Source of the DNA: Limnephilus marmoratus
Taxonomy: Eukaryota; Arthropoda; Insecta; Trichoptera; Limnephilidae
Length of the DNA: 64,000 nucleotides
Assembly: GCA_917880885.1 (NCBI GenBank)
Contig: OU862913.1
Span: 5,332,001 to 5,396,000, forward strand
Direction of reading: 5' to 3'
In this document: positions 53,030 to 63,596 of the stretch, piece by piece
How the letters are laid out: each line of letters starts with the position of its first letter
Numbering within the stretch: position 1 is the first letter of the stretch
Made by a program: the position numbers and the translations under genes
The notes under the pieces: generated by a model
What the model saw: only the letters and a program-made list of their open reading frames with translations
Told to the model about the DNA's origin: nothing
The model's database searches: none

Positions 53030-53400
53030 ATTAGCTCCACACGGAAGGCCCGGAGGAAAATAATTTCCCTCAGGGAATCTGAGTCATGTCATCTTAAGGG
53101 ATGCTGTGTGAAGGGTTTTTTAAGGAAAGGAAGAAGAAGAAGTTCAGGAAAGGAAATAGGTACGAGGGGTGGTCAGGAATCTGGAGGTCGTTGTGTCCAG
53201 GAGTGGTGAACGTATGAATCTATCCTTTCAACTGCGTTGCAAGGCAGGTAGGCAGACACATCGGCCGCCAAGAGCTTGACAAACCTCATCCTATGAACCT
53301 GAACCTAGGCACCCCTGCTAAGTCACCAAACGTAGCTAACCACTTGGGATAACCTATGGTGATGTGTCAGTTATCAAATAAATAGTTACTTTGCTTATAC
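53030..53400 (+). repeat. Dispersed repeat R1, uninterrupted copy
   Basis: Contains GGAAGGCCCGGAGGAAAATA, CCCTCAGGGAATC, GGGATGCTG, AATCTGGAGGTCGTTGTGTC, CAAACCTCATCCTATGAACC. Matches 5828-5921 plus 10118-10700 and shows the order of the empty site of the LINE insertion. Confidence 0.65.
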
Positions 53401-54054
53401 CACTATTTTATTCAAAAATATCAACATTTTTGAAAGCAATTGTTTTCTCCTTCAGGATATAAAGTACACTAAAAACTAAAAATAATTAACAAAAAAACAC
53501 CCGAGAATAGACAAATAAGTTCCTCCTGAACACTAACTAAATGATCGGTGATTTGTTATTTTACAAATTTTTTAAATATAATGATTATGGAAGAAACATC
53601 TAATTTTTCATGCCGTTAGAACTTTTATAATAATAATAAATAGTTTTATTCCATTTAAACAACTACACGCGTGTGATGAGCAATAATATTTTTTCCATAC
53701 AGGCACTATTTATTGCAAACATCAGAATATAAACAAATAAGACAGGAACAAAATTAATCACCGTAATACTGAGTACAACAAATAAAAAGAAAAGGGAAAA
53801 AATATAGTAAACCACAAAGTTAACAAAAGAAAATTTCATTTTATATTTTAATACGGAATGAATTAACACATCAACAGAATTGAATTTAAATTAAATAAAA
53901 ACAAATCACTTTACATGCACAACTTATCGACTGAAAATTATCAATGTTTTTCGAAACCGACCGCGACGGTTTCTTCGTGGGGAATTTTTTTTTCTTAAGA
54001 TTTCATCCTGAAGAAGAAACAATCGATTTCGAAATATTTTCGTTATTTGTTTTA
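53401..54054. other. AT-rich non-coding, nothing recognised
   Basis: No coding or transposon-end signature. ATTTCATCCTGAAGAAGAAAC near 54001 is a Penelope-terminus-like phrase. Confidence 0.35.
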
Positions 54055-54140
54055 GGGGTGTTGCGCTATGTTGCGCTACCTCCTTCTTTATCCAACGTTT
54101 CGGACAGCGTTGCAGTGTCCATCATCAGGGCAGATCCAGC
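54055..54140 (-). other. Degenerate hammerhead-like Penelope terminus
   Basis: Minus strand CTGATGA (54128-54122), one extra T, GGACA...TGTCC stem, then GAAAC and GTTGG, followed by GGAGGTAGCGCAACATAGCG. The core and stem II are good; stem I does not pair well. Related to 14290-14360 and 50485-50520. Confidence 0.4.
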
Positions 54141-54719
54141 AAATGTGTACTAAGTGTAATAAGTGTTATAAGATTAAGACATGGTTCAGCGTAGAACTGA
54201 AATAGAGTAAGGAATGCAAGAGAAATAATAAAATAAAATTAAAAACTTCGTAGCCCCGTATGGGTGAAGACGCAGCATGAAGCATGTCTGTATTTGTGTT
54301 TTTACATTACGTAGTAATCGTACACAATTTACATTTCTATAATCTCTGCGCGATCTCAGCCGGAATGTGGGAAGTACTGCGACGCGCCGAGCCGGAGAAG
54401 AACAAATGAGAGTAGCAGAGGGGTCAGATGGAATACAAATTTTAAGGTTGAAAGATTTGGTTCCAATCGCTTCACGTGAATAGTTAATCTTTCCTTTAAG
54501 TCAGCATATGACGTTTTTTGGCTACTTTCGTAAACGTGAATGGTGGCAGCCAAAACAATAAAATGGTTTCCTTATACTGAGTACATGTGTGGTTTAATAA
54601 ATGTATTTATTATAGTTACAGCCGGAACAAGACAAGGTTTTCTCTACCATGAAGAATAATGTGATGTAAATATCCCTTCGTAAACATGAATAAAAAGATA
54701 ATACACGTAAATAAGGTTT
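54141..54719. other. Non-coding, nothing recognised
   Basis: No recognisable genes. It lies 3' of the minus-strand finger array. Confidence 0.35.
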
Positions 54720-55055
54720 TTTTTCAGTATTTATTCCAGTAGTGGGTATCCCGAAGGATGAGAATAGAAGTAATTACAATAGGAACAAGAATAAGGTTTT
54801 TCTTCAGTATGGGTGCGTAAGTGTACTGTTAAAAGTGACTTGCTTGAGCAAGATTAGTAACAATGGGAACACGAATGAGGTTTTTCTCCAGTATAGTGAT
54901 ACAGGTGCGTACTTGCCTTGTTAAAGCTGAATTGTCTGAGCAGGAGTAGTATCAATTAGGACTAATACGAAGTCTTTCTACAGTGTGGGTGCGTAAGTGA
55001 TTTGTAAAATTTGATTTGTCTGAACAGGAGTAGTTACAATGGGAACACGAATAAG
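54720..55055 (-). pseudogene. Decayed 3' tail of a zinc-finger array
   Basis: On the minus strand finger units are readable: TCGTGTTCCCATTGTAACTA, then KSNFTNHLRTHT, then a unit with a stop where Cys should be (PN-stop-YYSCSD), one with HLRTH changed to RQVRTC, and a last with THTEEKPYSC. Frameshifts and stops occur throughout. It continues the array at 63597-64000 after removal of the LTR element (shared GCCT target), downstream of that array's stop codon. Confidence 0.8.
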
Positions 55056-55059
55056 GCCT

Positions 55060-55442
55060 TGTAGGGAAGGACACATAACAGCCATATATTACATTTTAAC
55101 CGCGGGCAACCCAGGCAACGCGCATGCGCCTGCGAATACCATTTTGAATTCCGTTTGACAAAGGAAGCGGAATTCATTCGTTTCTCGACGCCTGACGCGC
55201 TGGTTGTGTGTTGTTCCTTACAAGTCTTCCAATGTAATACTTATCATTATCGTGTTTGCTAAACTTAAAATAAATCGTAAAACTCAGTATAAGAATGATC
55301 ATCTTTTTATTCATCAGCACGATATATCTTTGGTAAATATATGGAGTCAGATAAAAGCAGTGAAAGTGAGTATCACCACGCGGCCGCTGAATAAATGCCG
55401 CCATTATACAATCTACCCACACACTACACCACTAATACCAAA
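55060..55442 (+). repeat. 5' LTR
   Basis: Begins TGTAGGGAAGGACACATAAC. Contains CGCGCATGCGCCTGCG and CATTCGTTTCTCGACG. A small reading frame on each strand is present in both LTRs and is not taken as a gene. Bounded by GCCT on the outside and the primer site within. Confidence 0.9.
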
Positions 55443-55443
55443 C

Positions 55444-55461
55444 TGGTGAACCCGACCAACA
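55444..55461 (+). other. Primer binding site
   Basis: TGGTGAACCCGACCAACA, one base after the LTR; TGG matches the tRNA CCA end. I could not name the tRNA. Confidence 0.65.
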
Positions 55462-56774
55462 CGAGGAAGATGGAATATCAGATACGCCAGCCGTCGGGAG
55501 TCGAGAAACGAATCCTGAGCAATCCTACAACCCGGTGAGTCGATTTTATATTTAAATACTTAATGTCAAATAATTTAGCTTCAATCTAGTACTATGACCA
55601 CCGGGGGAACCTCAGTAATTTACAAATGTATCATGCTACGTTTATGCTGTCACGACCAAGTAACAGCGATAAATGAGCATTTGGTTTAAAATGAGATTAT
55701 AATTAACTTGACTTCATAAAATAATGAATAACTTGCATTGTTTTTCAGCTACCATATAATGTTCTCATATACCCACAAATTCAAGTAAATAATTTTAATT
55801 GTCAAACGTAAATTGAATTAATCGTGGATTGCGAAACCCAACATTTTTATTCCAACTTTGACATAAAACTGTATAACATCGTTGCTAATTATCTTGTCTG
55901 ATACCATCTTACTGTCTAATGAAATGCCTTTCAAAGAATTTGTATTTATCCTTATTTGGTGCATTAAAAAGGACTAAATTCGCCGGCTTTCCGTTTCAGC
56001 TAGGTTAATGGCGGATTCATGACGGAACAACTCGGCGCAGTTAAGGCACTTAAGGCGGATTCACATTGTCAAGCCTGGGTGAAGCGAATTACACAACGGC
56101 CTCGCGGAGCAGTCTTGCCGTAGATAGAACTGAGATCACGAAAAAGATGACTCATCAGACACGTGAATGTTTTAAAAAAGTTTTTCATTAATCTAATTTT
56201 TTTTTTTTTTTTTTCAGCATTTTTAGAAAATTGTTACATTTATTGATGCGTACACAATATGTTACAACTTAAATGTGTTGCCTTTGAAAAATCTGCAGAG
56301 CTCATGTAATCCAATTGCATCTCGAAAACGTAACTACCTACAAATAAATTTGTCACCATTTAGAGTATTTCAATAATATTATTAAAGTTTAGCACTTTTC
56401 TTTTTGGTGATAATACTAAATTACATGAGTTTTGGAGATTTTTATATATATTTTTGCTCGAGTAATAAACTTTATAAATAATATTAAAACTTTAATCCTA
56501 CGGATGATTTAGTCATCGTAGTCTTTACCAAATACTTTCTTGCATCATCTAAAGTAAAATATTAAAAATTTCAGTTATTTAAAAAAAAATTTAACCTAAT
56601 TTTTAACAAATTTCAAAAAATTTTAACTTTAAATAAAAGCATAATCAATTTGCAACAAACATTTTTAGAAATCACTTTTAAACTTATATGGGTAATAAAT
56701 TACAAAACAATTATTTCATACATTCACACTTCCTTTGAAATTTTGCCATACGTATTTGCCATTTCTGCTGCGAA
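55462..56774 (+). other. Long 5' leader of LTR element
   Basis: 1.3 kb between primer site and gag ATG, AT-rich, with a run of about 18 T at 56200-56216. No open frame. It would be the packaging and translation leader. Confidence 0.5.
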
Positions 56775-57848
56775 TTGTTCTTACCAAATTGGGAAATGAT
56801 TACTATCGAAGAGGAAAATAAAGAAGAAAATACCAACGAATCAAACTCAAGTAATCTCATCGTAACCAACGAAGGAAACGCCAGCGGATCAAGAGCTACT
56901 GATCCTCCCACAATTCCAAGCGGAAAAATCAACAAAATCATCATGGAAGAAAACAGCAGACCAGCATCGGACGTACACCCAGTGTCAGTACGCTTACCAA
57001 GCTGTTGGAAGTCAAATATTGCTCTCTGGTTGGCCCAGGCCGAAGCACAGTTCGTGAATTCTCGGATAAAAGACGACTTTACCAAATACAATATCGTAAT
57101 CGCCGCTCTTGATCCTGACACCCTGCAGATAATAAGCGACATAATAATTAATCCACCAGCCCAAGAAAAGTATATACGCGTCAAGACAGCCCTCATCGAA
57201 CGTCTTCAGGACTCGGAGGAGAAGCGACTAACTCGACTTCTCACCGGCATCCAGTTGGAGGACCGAAAACCAACTGGCCTACTAAGGCACATGCAGGAGT
57301 TAGCTGGACCCGCTTTGGCAAAGAGCGCCATCGTCAGAACACTATGGTTGCAGAGACTCCCACAGCATGTCCAGGCGATACTGTCCGCACTATCAGACAA
57401 CGATCTCGAACAACTTGCTTCAGCGGCGGACAAAATTATAGATGTGTACCAGGCAACCGAATGTACCGCGGTTGACCGCAACAAGCGACCAAGCACATCG
57501 CGAGTCGAAGAACCTGAGAATTCGATACTTCTAGAACTTCAAAAACAAGTACTCTCACTTACTAGAGAAATCAAACAATTGAAGTTGGACCAAAACAACG
57601 TCAATCGACAATCCAACTACGATGGACGAAATAGACAAAAATTTCGCCGAAATTCGCACGATCAATCCCCATCAAGACAAAACCCCGCTAGAAGACCAAG
57701 GTCAGAGTCTCGCGGGAGATCTCCGAACAGGAACCCTGAGGGATATTGTAAATGGCACAGCATTTATGGTGAAAAGGCATACAAGTGCTACCAACCATGT
57801 TCTTTTCCGAAGAAACACCAGGGAAACGACAGAGGAAGACCACAGTAG
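56775..57848 (+). CDS. Ty3/gypsy gag
   Basis: 357 residues. The core ([80 protein letters not shown]) is the capsid-like segment common in insect Ty3/gypsy Gag. The C-terminal part is Arg/Ser/Asn-rich ([20 protein letters not shown]) followed by [20 protein letters not shown], a Cys/His nucleic-acid-binding tail. The first ATG of the frame near 56775 lies in weak context ([14 protein letters not shown]); a second ATG eight codons on is possible. Stop at 57848 after the frameshift site. Confidence 0.85.
   Translation: MFLPNWEMITIEEENKEENTNESNSSNLIVTNEGNASGSRATDPPTIPSGKINKIIMEENSRPASDVHPVSVRLPSCWKSNIALWLAQAEAQFVNSRIKDDFTKYNIVIAALDPDTLQIISDIIINPPAQEKYIRVKTALIERLQDSEEKRLTRLLTGIQLEDRKPTGLLRHMQELAGPALAKSAIVRTLWLQRLPQHVQAILSALSDNDLEQLASAADKIIDVYQATECTAVDRNKRPSTSRVEEPENSILLELQKQVLSLTREIKQLKLDQNNVNRQSNYDGRNRQKFRRNSHDQSPSRQNPARRPRSESRGRSPNRNPEGYCKWHSIYGEKAYKCYQPCSFPKKHQGNDRGRPQ
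57821..57827 (+). promoter_or_regulatory. −1 ribosomal frameshift site (G GGA AAC)
   Basis: Gag codons read CAG GGA AAC; the heptamer G GGA AAC fits X XXY YYZ, and slipping −1 enters the pol frame (GGG AAA CGA CAG). The gag stop lies 19 bases on. Confidence 0.75.
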
Positions 57849-60800
57849 AGACATGTGAGCTTCCTGCTAATGGTTGTCGTCTCTTCCTATTTGATCGTGA
57901 GACACGTCAGAAGTTCCTCGTAGACACGGGTGCTGACGTCTCCATAATCCCCAGAGATTTTAACCACAATAAAAAATGCATCACCTCGGATAGCTGCACA
58001 CCAGCATTGTACAGCGCCAGTGGTAATTGCATTAAAACCTACGGCACAAGAATACTAGAACTCAACTTGGGTCTACGTAGGACAATGAAGTGGAAATTTA
58101 TAGTGGCAGATGTATCAAGAGCTATTCTGGGAGCCGATTTTCTGCACAACTTCAACCTTACCGTCAATCTAAAAAAGGCAGCGATCGTGGACTCGTCTAC
58201 AGGATTGCTGATTCACGGCCCAAAATACAAGGGAACCTCTTCAGGCATTTCAACAATTTCTAATACCCTGAAGTATAGAGATATCCTCTGTAAGTACCCA
58301 AGCTTGACACGGCCTACCATGGAGACAACAGGAATAAAGCATACAGTGACACATTGTATTGAAACAAAAGGCCCCCCTGTAACCGAACGTGCGCGCAGGT
58401 TAGCACCAGCACTTCTCGAAGCAGCCAAACGCGAATTCAAATTTATGATGGAACAGGGAATATGCCGACCTTCCAAGAGCAACTGGGCCAGTCCGTTGCA
58501 TATGGTAAAAAAACCCAACGGTGAATGGCGTCCATGTGGAGACTATAGGCGATTGAACGCGAAGACCGTTCCGGACAAATATCCGATCCCTCAGCTCCAC
58601 GACTTCACTCACAAACTATCAACAGCAAAAATATTCTCGACTATAGATTTGGCGCGGGCGTACCACCAGATACCCGTAGAACCTGAGGACATACCAAAAA
58701 CGGCCATCATCACACCGTTCGGATTGTACGAGTTTACCACCATGCAATTCGGGTTATCCAACGCGGCACAAAGTTTCCAACGCTTTATGCACGCCATCAC
58801 CAGGGATCTGGATTTTTGTTTCGTATATCTTGATGACATACTAATTGCATCCTCAAGCGAAGAAGAACACCAAAGACACTTGGACATCTTACTCAAACGC
58901 CTAGCCGACCATGGTCTTATCATTAACATCCAAAAATGTCAATTTGGTGCCTCAACTGTAAATTTTTTGGGACATACAATTACACCAACAGGGATGACCC
59001 CTATTAAAGAAAAAGTCAAAGCGATAACTGAATTTCCACTACCTAAAACTGCGAAGGGTTTACGTCGCTTTTTAGGTATGTTAAATTACTACCGAAAGTT
59101 CCTACCTAAAGCTATAAACCTTCAGGCGAAACTATTCGAATGCATAACTGGCTATAAGAAAAATGACAAAAGAATACTTACCTGGAACCAAGAATTAACA
59201 GCAGCGTTCGAAGATTGTAAAAAACACCTGGCGAATGCAGCGCTGCTGGCTCATCCGAATCCCAACGCGAAGATTGCCATCATGGTAGACGCAAGTGACA
59301 CAGCTATTGGAGCATCTTTACAACAATCCAACGGCGACACATGGGAACCACTTGGATTCTTTTCTAAAAAATTCACTCCAGCTCAGCGGAACTACAGCAC
59401 ATTCGACCGCGAGCTAACAGGTGTCTACGAAGCCGTAAAATACTTCCGTAATAATGTTGAAGGACGAAATTTTATAATATTTACTGACCACAAGCCGATC
59501 ACCTTTGCCTTTTGCAAGAAACGTGCCTCTAGCTCTCCACGCCAGGAAAGACAGCTGGATTTCATCGCACAGTTCTCAACGGATATCAGGCATATTTCTG
59601 GACTTCAGAATATAGTAGCGGACGCCCTATCTCGAATCGAAGAGATAAACTGCCCTACTACGATTGACTATGGGAAGATGGCAGAAGCGCAATGTCAAAA
59701 CGACGAATTTATTAAGGCAAAAGCTGACACCGGCCTCTCCCTACGACAAATGGTGATTCCCGGCACAGACAGATCACTTTGGTGTGACATCTCAACTGGT
59801 CATGTCAGACCTTTTGTTCCAACTACTATGCGAACCGAGGTAATTGAAAGCGTCCACAATGTCAGTCATCCAGGCATACTTGGGACAACAAATACAGTAA
59901 AATTGAGATTTGTGTGGCCCAACATGGCGAAAGACATAAAAACTTTCGTTAAAAACTGTATCCCTTGTCAAAAAGCGAAAGTCTCAAAACATACAGTAGC
60001 TCCACCCTCAGCTTATGTCTTACCAGAAGACCGCTTTCGCAACATACATATCGATTTAGTTGGACCTCTTCCAGCATGTAATGGATACCAATACCTGTTG
60101 ACAATGATTGATAGATTCACCCGATGGCCAGAAGCAGTACCATTGAAAGACATGTCTGCAGAAACCGTCGCAAATGCACTGATGAACCACTGGATAGCTC
60201 GTCACGGGACCCCGGAGACGATAACTACAGACCAGGGTCGTCAATTCGAAAGCTTTCTCTTTAAGAAACTGGCGGAGAAATTGGGAATTAAACATAAAAG
60301 GACTACGGCATACCACCCACAAGCCAACGGCTTAATAGAGAGATGGCACCGTACTCTGAAAGCCGCCCTTAGTGCAAGCGGTGACCCGAACTGGTTGGAG
60401 ACTCTTCCGCTCATACTACTCGGATTGAGATCTACTGTTCGCGAAGACCTAAAATGTTCCCCAGCTGAACTCACATATGGTAGAACATTAAGATTACCAT
60501 GTGATTTCTTCACTGAAACACCTAAAGAAGAACCCGACACTTACGTAGGTCGACTTCAGAAAAAATTTGAAAACATCAAGCCAACACCTACCACCGCCCA
60601 TGGATCAAGGAAATGCTTTGTACATAAAGACTTATCTCTAACTACCCATGTCTTTCTTAGAACAGACAGTGGAAGGAGACCCCTTCAAAATTCCTACGAA
60701 GGACCTTATAAAGTGGAGGAACGCGATGAGAAAACGTTTGTCATCAACATAAAAGGCAAGAATAAACGTGTTTCCATTGATAGGTTAAAACCAGCCTTCC

Positions 60801-60940
60801 TACCTGTAGAGGAAAATGTACCAGTAGAAGAAAATATTCCTGTTTCGACAACTGTCCAGGAACCACTCCCAGAAATAAAAAGAACAAGATCTGGTCGTAG
60901 AGTCTATTTTGGCAATCGATACCGGGCGGAAAGCAAATAA
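57828..60940 (+). CDS. Ty3/gypsy pol: PR-RT-RNase H-IN, intact
   Basis: About 1,040 residues after the frameshift, in a frame open from 57785. Protease [79 protein letters not shown] (catalytic YLDD). RNase [52 protein letters not shown]. Integrase: HNVSHPG...CIPCQ zinc site; [21 protein letters not shown] and [15 protein letters not shown] give the D, D, E triad. The C-terminal part ends in a short repeated [14 protein letters not shown] tail and RTRSGRRV. All catalytic residues are present and no stop interrupts. Makes the enzymes for copying and integrating the element. Confidence 0.95.
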
Positions 60941-63197
60941 TTGGCAAAATTAAATATAATTAATTCTTTTCCTTCCTACAGATCCCATTTCAAATTAAAA
61001 ATGACTACCAAAAATAATATTTAAAAACATATATAAAGCTTATATTATCTTAAACCATATATTTGTAAAATTACTGATACTAAAGACTTCAATTTTGAAA
61101 GAAATTTTGAACTCTAGTACTACTATTTGTTTTATACAATACATATCGGTCATCAAAGTGATGAACCATGTAATCAATGAAAATTTTTCATTTTTAAAAA
61201 TCATGTAAACCATGTAACTAGTTTTAAGAAAAATTTAACACTGTATATTGTGTGAAAAACAATGTACTTAGACAATAGTCATTTTTTAAATTTAATATTA
61301 CCAGAGTGTAATATGTCTTGTATTGACCATTTACTCAATATAACACATATTAACGTAAAAATAACCTTGTTTTAAAAAAAAATAAAACATTCCGCAGCTA
61401 GCGATGAATATTTAAATAGTAAATTTAGCCACTCCGCTTTATGCGTTGAAGTTTTTATAAATTTTATACAATTTTTCTTTAGAAAACTTGTATAGAATTT
61501 TGCATTGAAATTTTTACATGTACCTATTTTTAAGCAAACATAAAACATTATATACCAATCAATGAAACCTTTTTATCTAGCTATAATCACTATTCATAAT
61601 ACTTATACAACTTATGCTAATAGTTACTTCTTAAAGGTTGTACAATTATTGTGCAACACAATCTTAATGTATCCTATATTGAACATGATTTCACCATAAC
61701 AAAAAATAATCAGAGACTAAAATTTTTATATAAATTGAACTCAGTTTTATTTGACTATCGTCATTCTTGATTTATTCAATAATTAGGTCTTGAGGAATGA
61801 TTATTCTTAAAAACTTCATGTCTATGAAACATGATTTCACCATGTATGTTATACTAAGCTAATGTTACCGTGTAGTATGTAACGCTCTATATAATTCTTT
61901 TTTTCCATACACTTACAAAAGTGTGACGTGTGTTTCTCATATTTTGGTAGGTGTGTGATGTGTCATTCCACACACCTACGAAAACATGACGTACTTTTAC
62001 CATACTTAATCAGTATGATAATATAAAATATGTGTAGAAGGTACGATGAACTGCCTTCTCCTTTCTTTTGTTGTATTACCATGTTTTGATAGTTGTGTGA
62101 TGACTGATGACTTTTCCCACACCCGTCAAAACGTGAAGAAAATTTTTACCATGTTTATAGATAAATGTTGTACTACTCTTTCAGTACTTATAAACGCACA
62201 ACGTAGTAAACCCTAGTAACCTGTAGAATCATTAAAAAAATTCTACTATTATCAGAAAAATGTAAAAACATAAAAATTTATTTTCAAATATTTATTTAAA
62301 ATGTTAAAACACTAACAGTCTTTTCATCTATTTTCATAAAAATGTGAAAACTTGAAAAAGCTTTCCAAATATTAACATAAAATGATACCATGATATAACA
62401 TGAAGTAACTTTCCAAGTATTTTCTTAAGATGTATATTTTATTCCATGCTAATAAATGCATGAAGTATATAATGTTAGATGCATATAAATTAATGATCTA
62501 AATAGGATATAAATTAGTCAATGTAATATTCCAACCAATTAATCTAAGGAACCAATTGCTTATACACATTCTTAAGGTAGTTCACTTAATTTTTATATGT
62601 TATATAATGAACTTTAATAATTTTAAGTACTCAAGCATATGATGTGTTGCTGCTTATGTGATGAGCATCATGCCTCGTATCGATATGATGTGGTTACCCC
62701 TTTCCTTATCTCTACGAAGTATGATGCCCATTATTTACTATTCTTTACTTATAATTTGTGTGAAGTTTCCACATATTCATTAGTTCTGGTTACGCAATAT
62801 AGAGTAGATTCTTGTCACTCATCTTAATAAATAGATTTGATGCAACTTAATTTAGTTAACGGATTACACATTTATTTGAAAAATGTGGTTTTTCCTTTCC
62901 GTATCTTTACGAGTCATAAGAATTTCAATTACTCCTAACAATAATCTTTATAGTAAGACTCTTTATTTTAAAATAACTTAGAGTGATTTAGTTTAGCGTT
63001 TTTGTAAAAGTCCACTTGATTATTTTTTATGAACAGAAATATGTTTCATATAATATTTTTCTCTCGCCCCTTACAAGCTGGTCGACCCTGCATCGCAACC
63101 AGTATTATTCTGTCAATTTAAAACAATCAAACGGACATTAGGCGTTTTATAGAAATTGAACTATGATCTTAACCATGCCTGCTATTTCTAAAAAACT
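60941..63197 (+). other. 2.26-kb non-coding region in env position
   Basis: AT-rich, no open frame of note. Contains related hairpins: TTTGGTAGGTGTGTG...CACACACCTACGAAAA at about 61943-61985 and TTTTGATAGTTGTGTG...CACACCCGTCAAAA at 62084-62132. The phrase ACCATG(T/A)T recurs (about 61165, 61207, 61852, 62078, 62149). Unusual length for a 3' UTR of an env-less element. Confidence 0.6.
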
Positions 63198-63207
63198 GGG
63201 CGGGAGG
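63198..63207 (+). other. Polypurine tract
   Basis: GGGCGGGAGG, with one C, two bases before the TGTAGGG start of the 3' LTR. Confidence 0.75.
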
Positions 63208-63209
63208 TA

Positions 63210-63592
63210 TGTAGGGAAGGACACATAACAGCCATATATTACATTTTAACCGCGGGCAACCCAGGCAACGCGCATGCGCCTGCGAATACCATTTTGAATT
63301 CCGTTTGACAAAGGAAGCGGAATTCATTCGTTTCTCGACGCCTGACGCGCTGGTTGTGTGTTGTTCCTTACAAGTCTTCCAATGTAATACTTATCATTAT
63401 CGTGTTTGCTAAACTTAAAATAAATCGTAAAACTCAGTATAAGAATGATCATCTTTTTATTCATCAGCACGATATATCTTTGGTAAATATATGGAGTCAG
63501 ATAAAAGCAGTGAAAGTGAGTATCACCACGCGGCCGCTGAATAAATGCCGCCATTATACAATCTACCCACACACTACACCACTAATACCAAA
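63210..63592 (+). repeat. 3' LTR
   Basis: Matches 55060-55442 at every base compared. Ends at ACCAAA before the GCCT target copy. Confidence 0.9.
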
Positions 63593-63596
63593 GCCT

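Larger units (their letters stand above)
55060..63592 (+). mobile_element. Complete Ty3/gypsy LTR retrotransposon
   Basis: LTRs of 383 bases at 55060-55442 and 63210-63592 read as identical. GCCT at 55056-55059 and 63593-63596 is a 4-base target duplication. Primer site, gag, −1 frameshift site, uninterrupted pol, and a polypurine tract are all present. No env, but 2.27 kb of non-coding sequence lies between pol and the 3' LTR. Young, possibly able to transpose. It inserted into the 3' tail of a ZNF array. Confidence 0.95.

Noticed and set aside
55174..55449. Small frames in the LTRs (also 63324-63617)
   Set aside because: Present in both LTRs because the LTRs are identical; no protein features.
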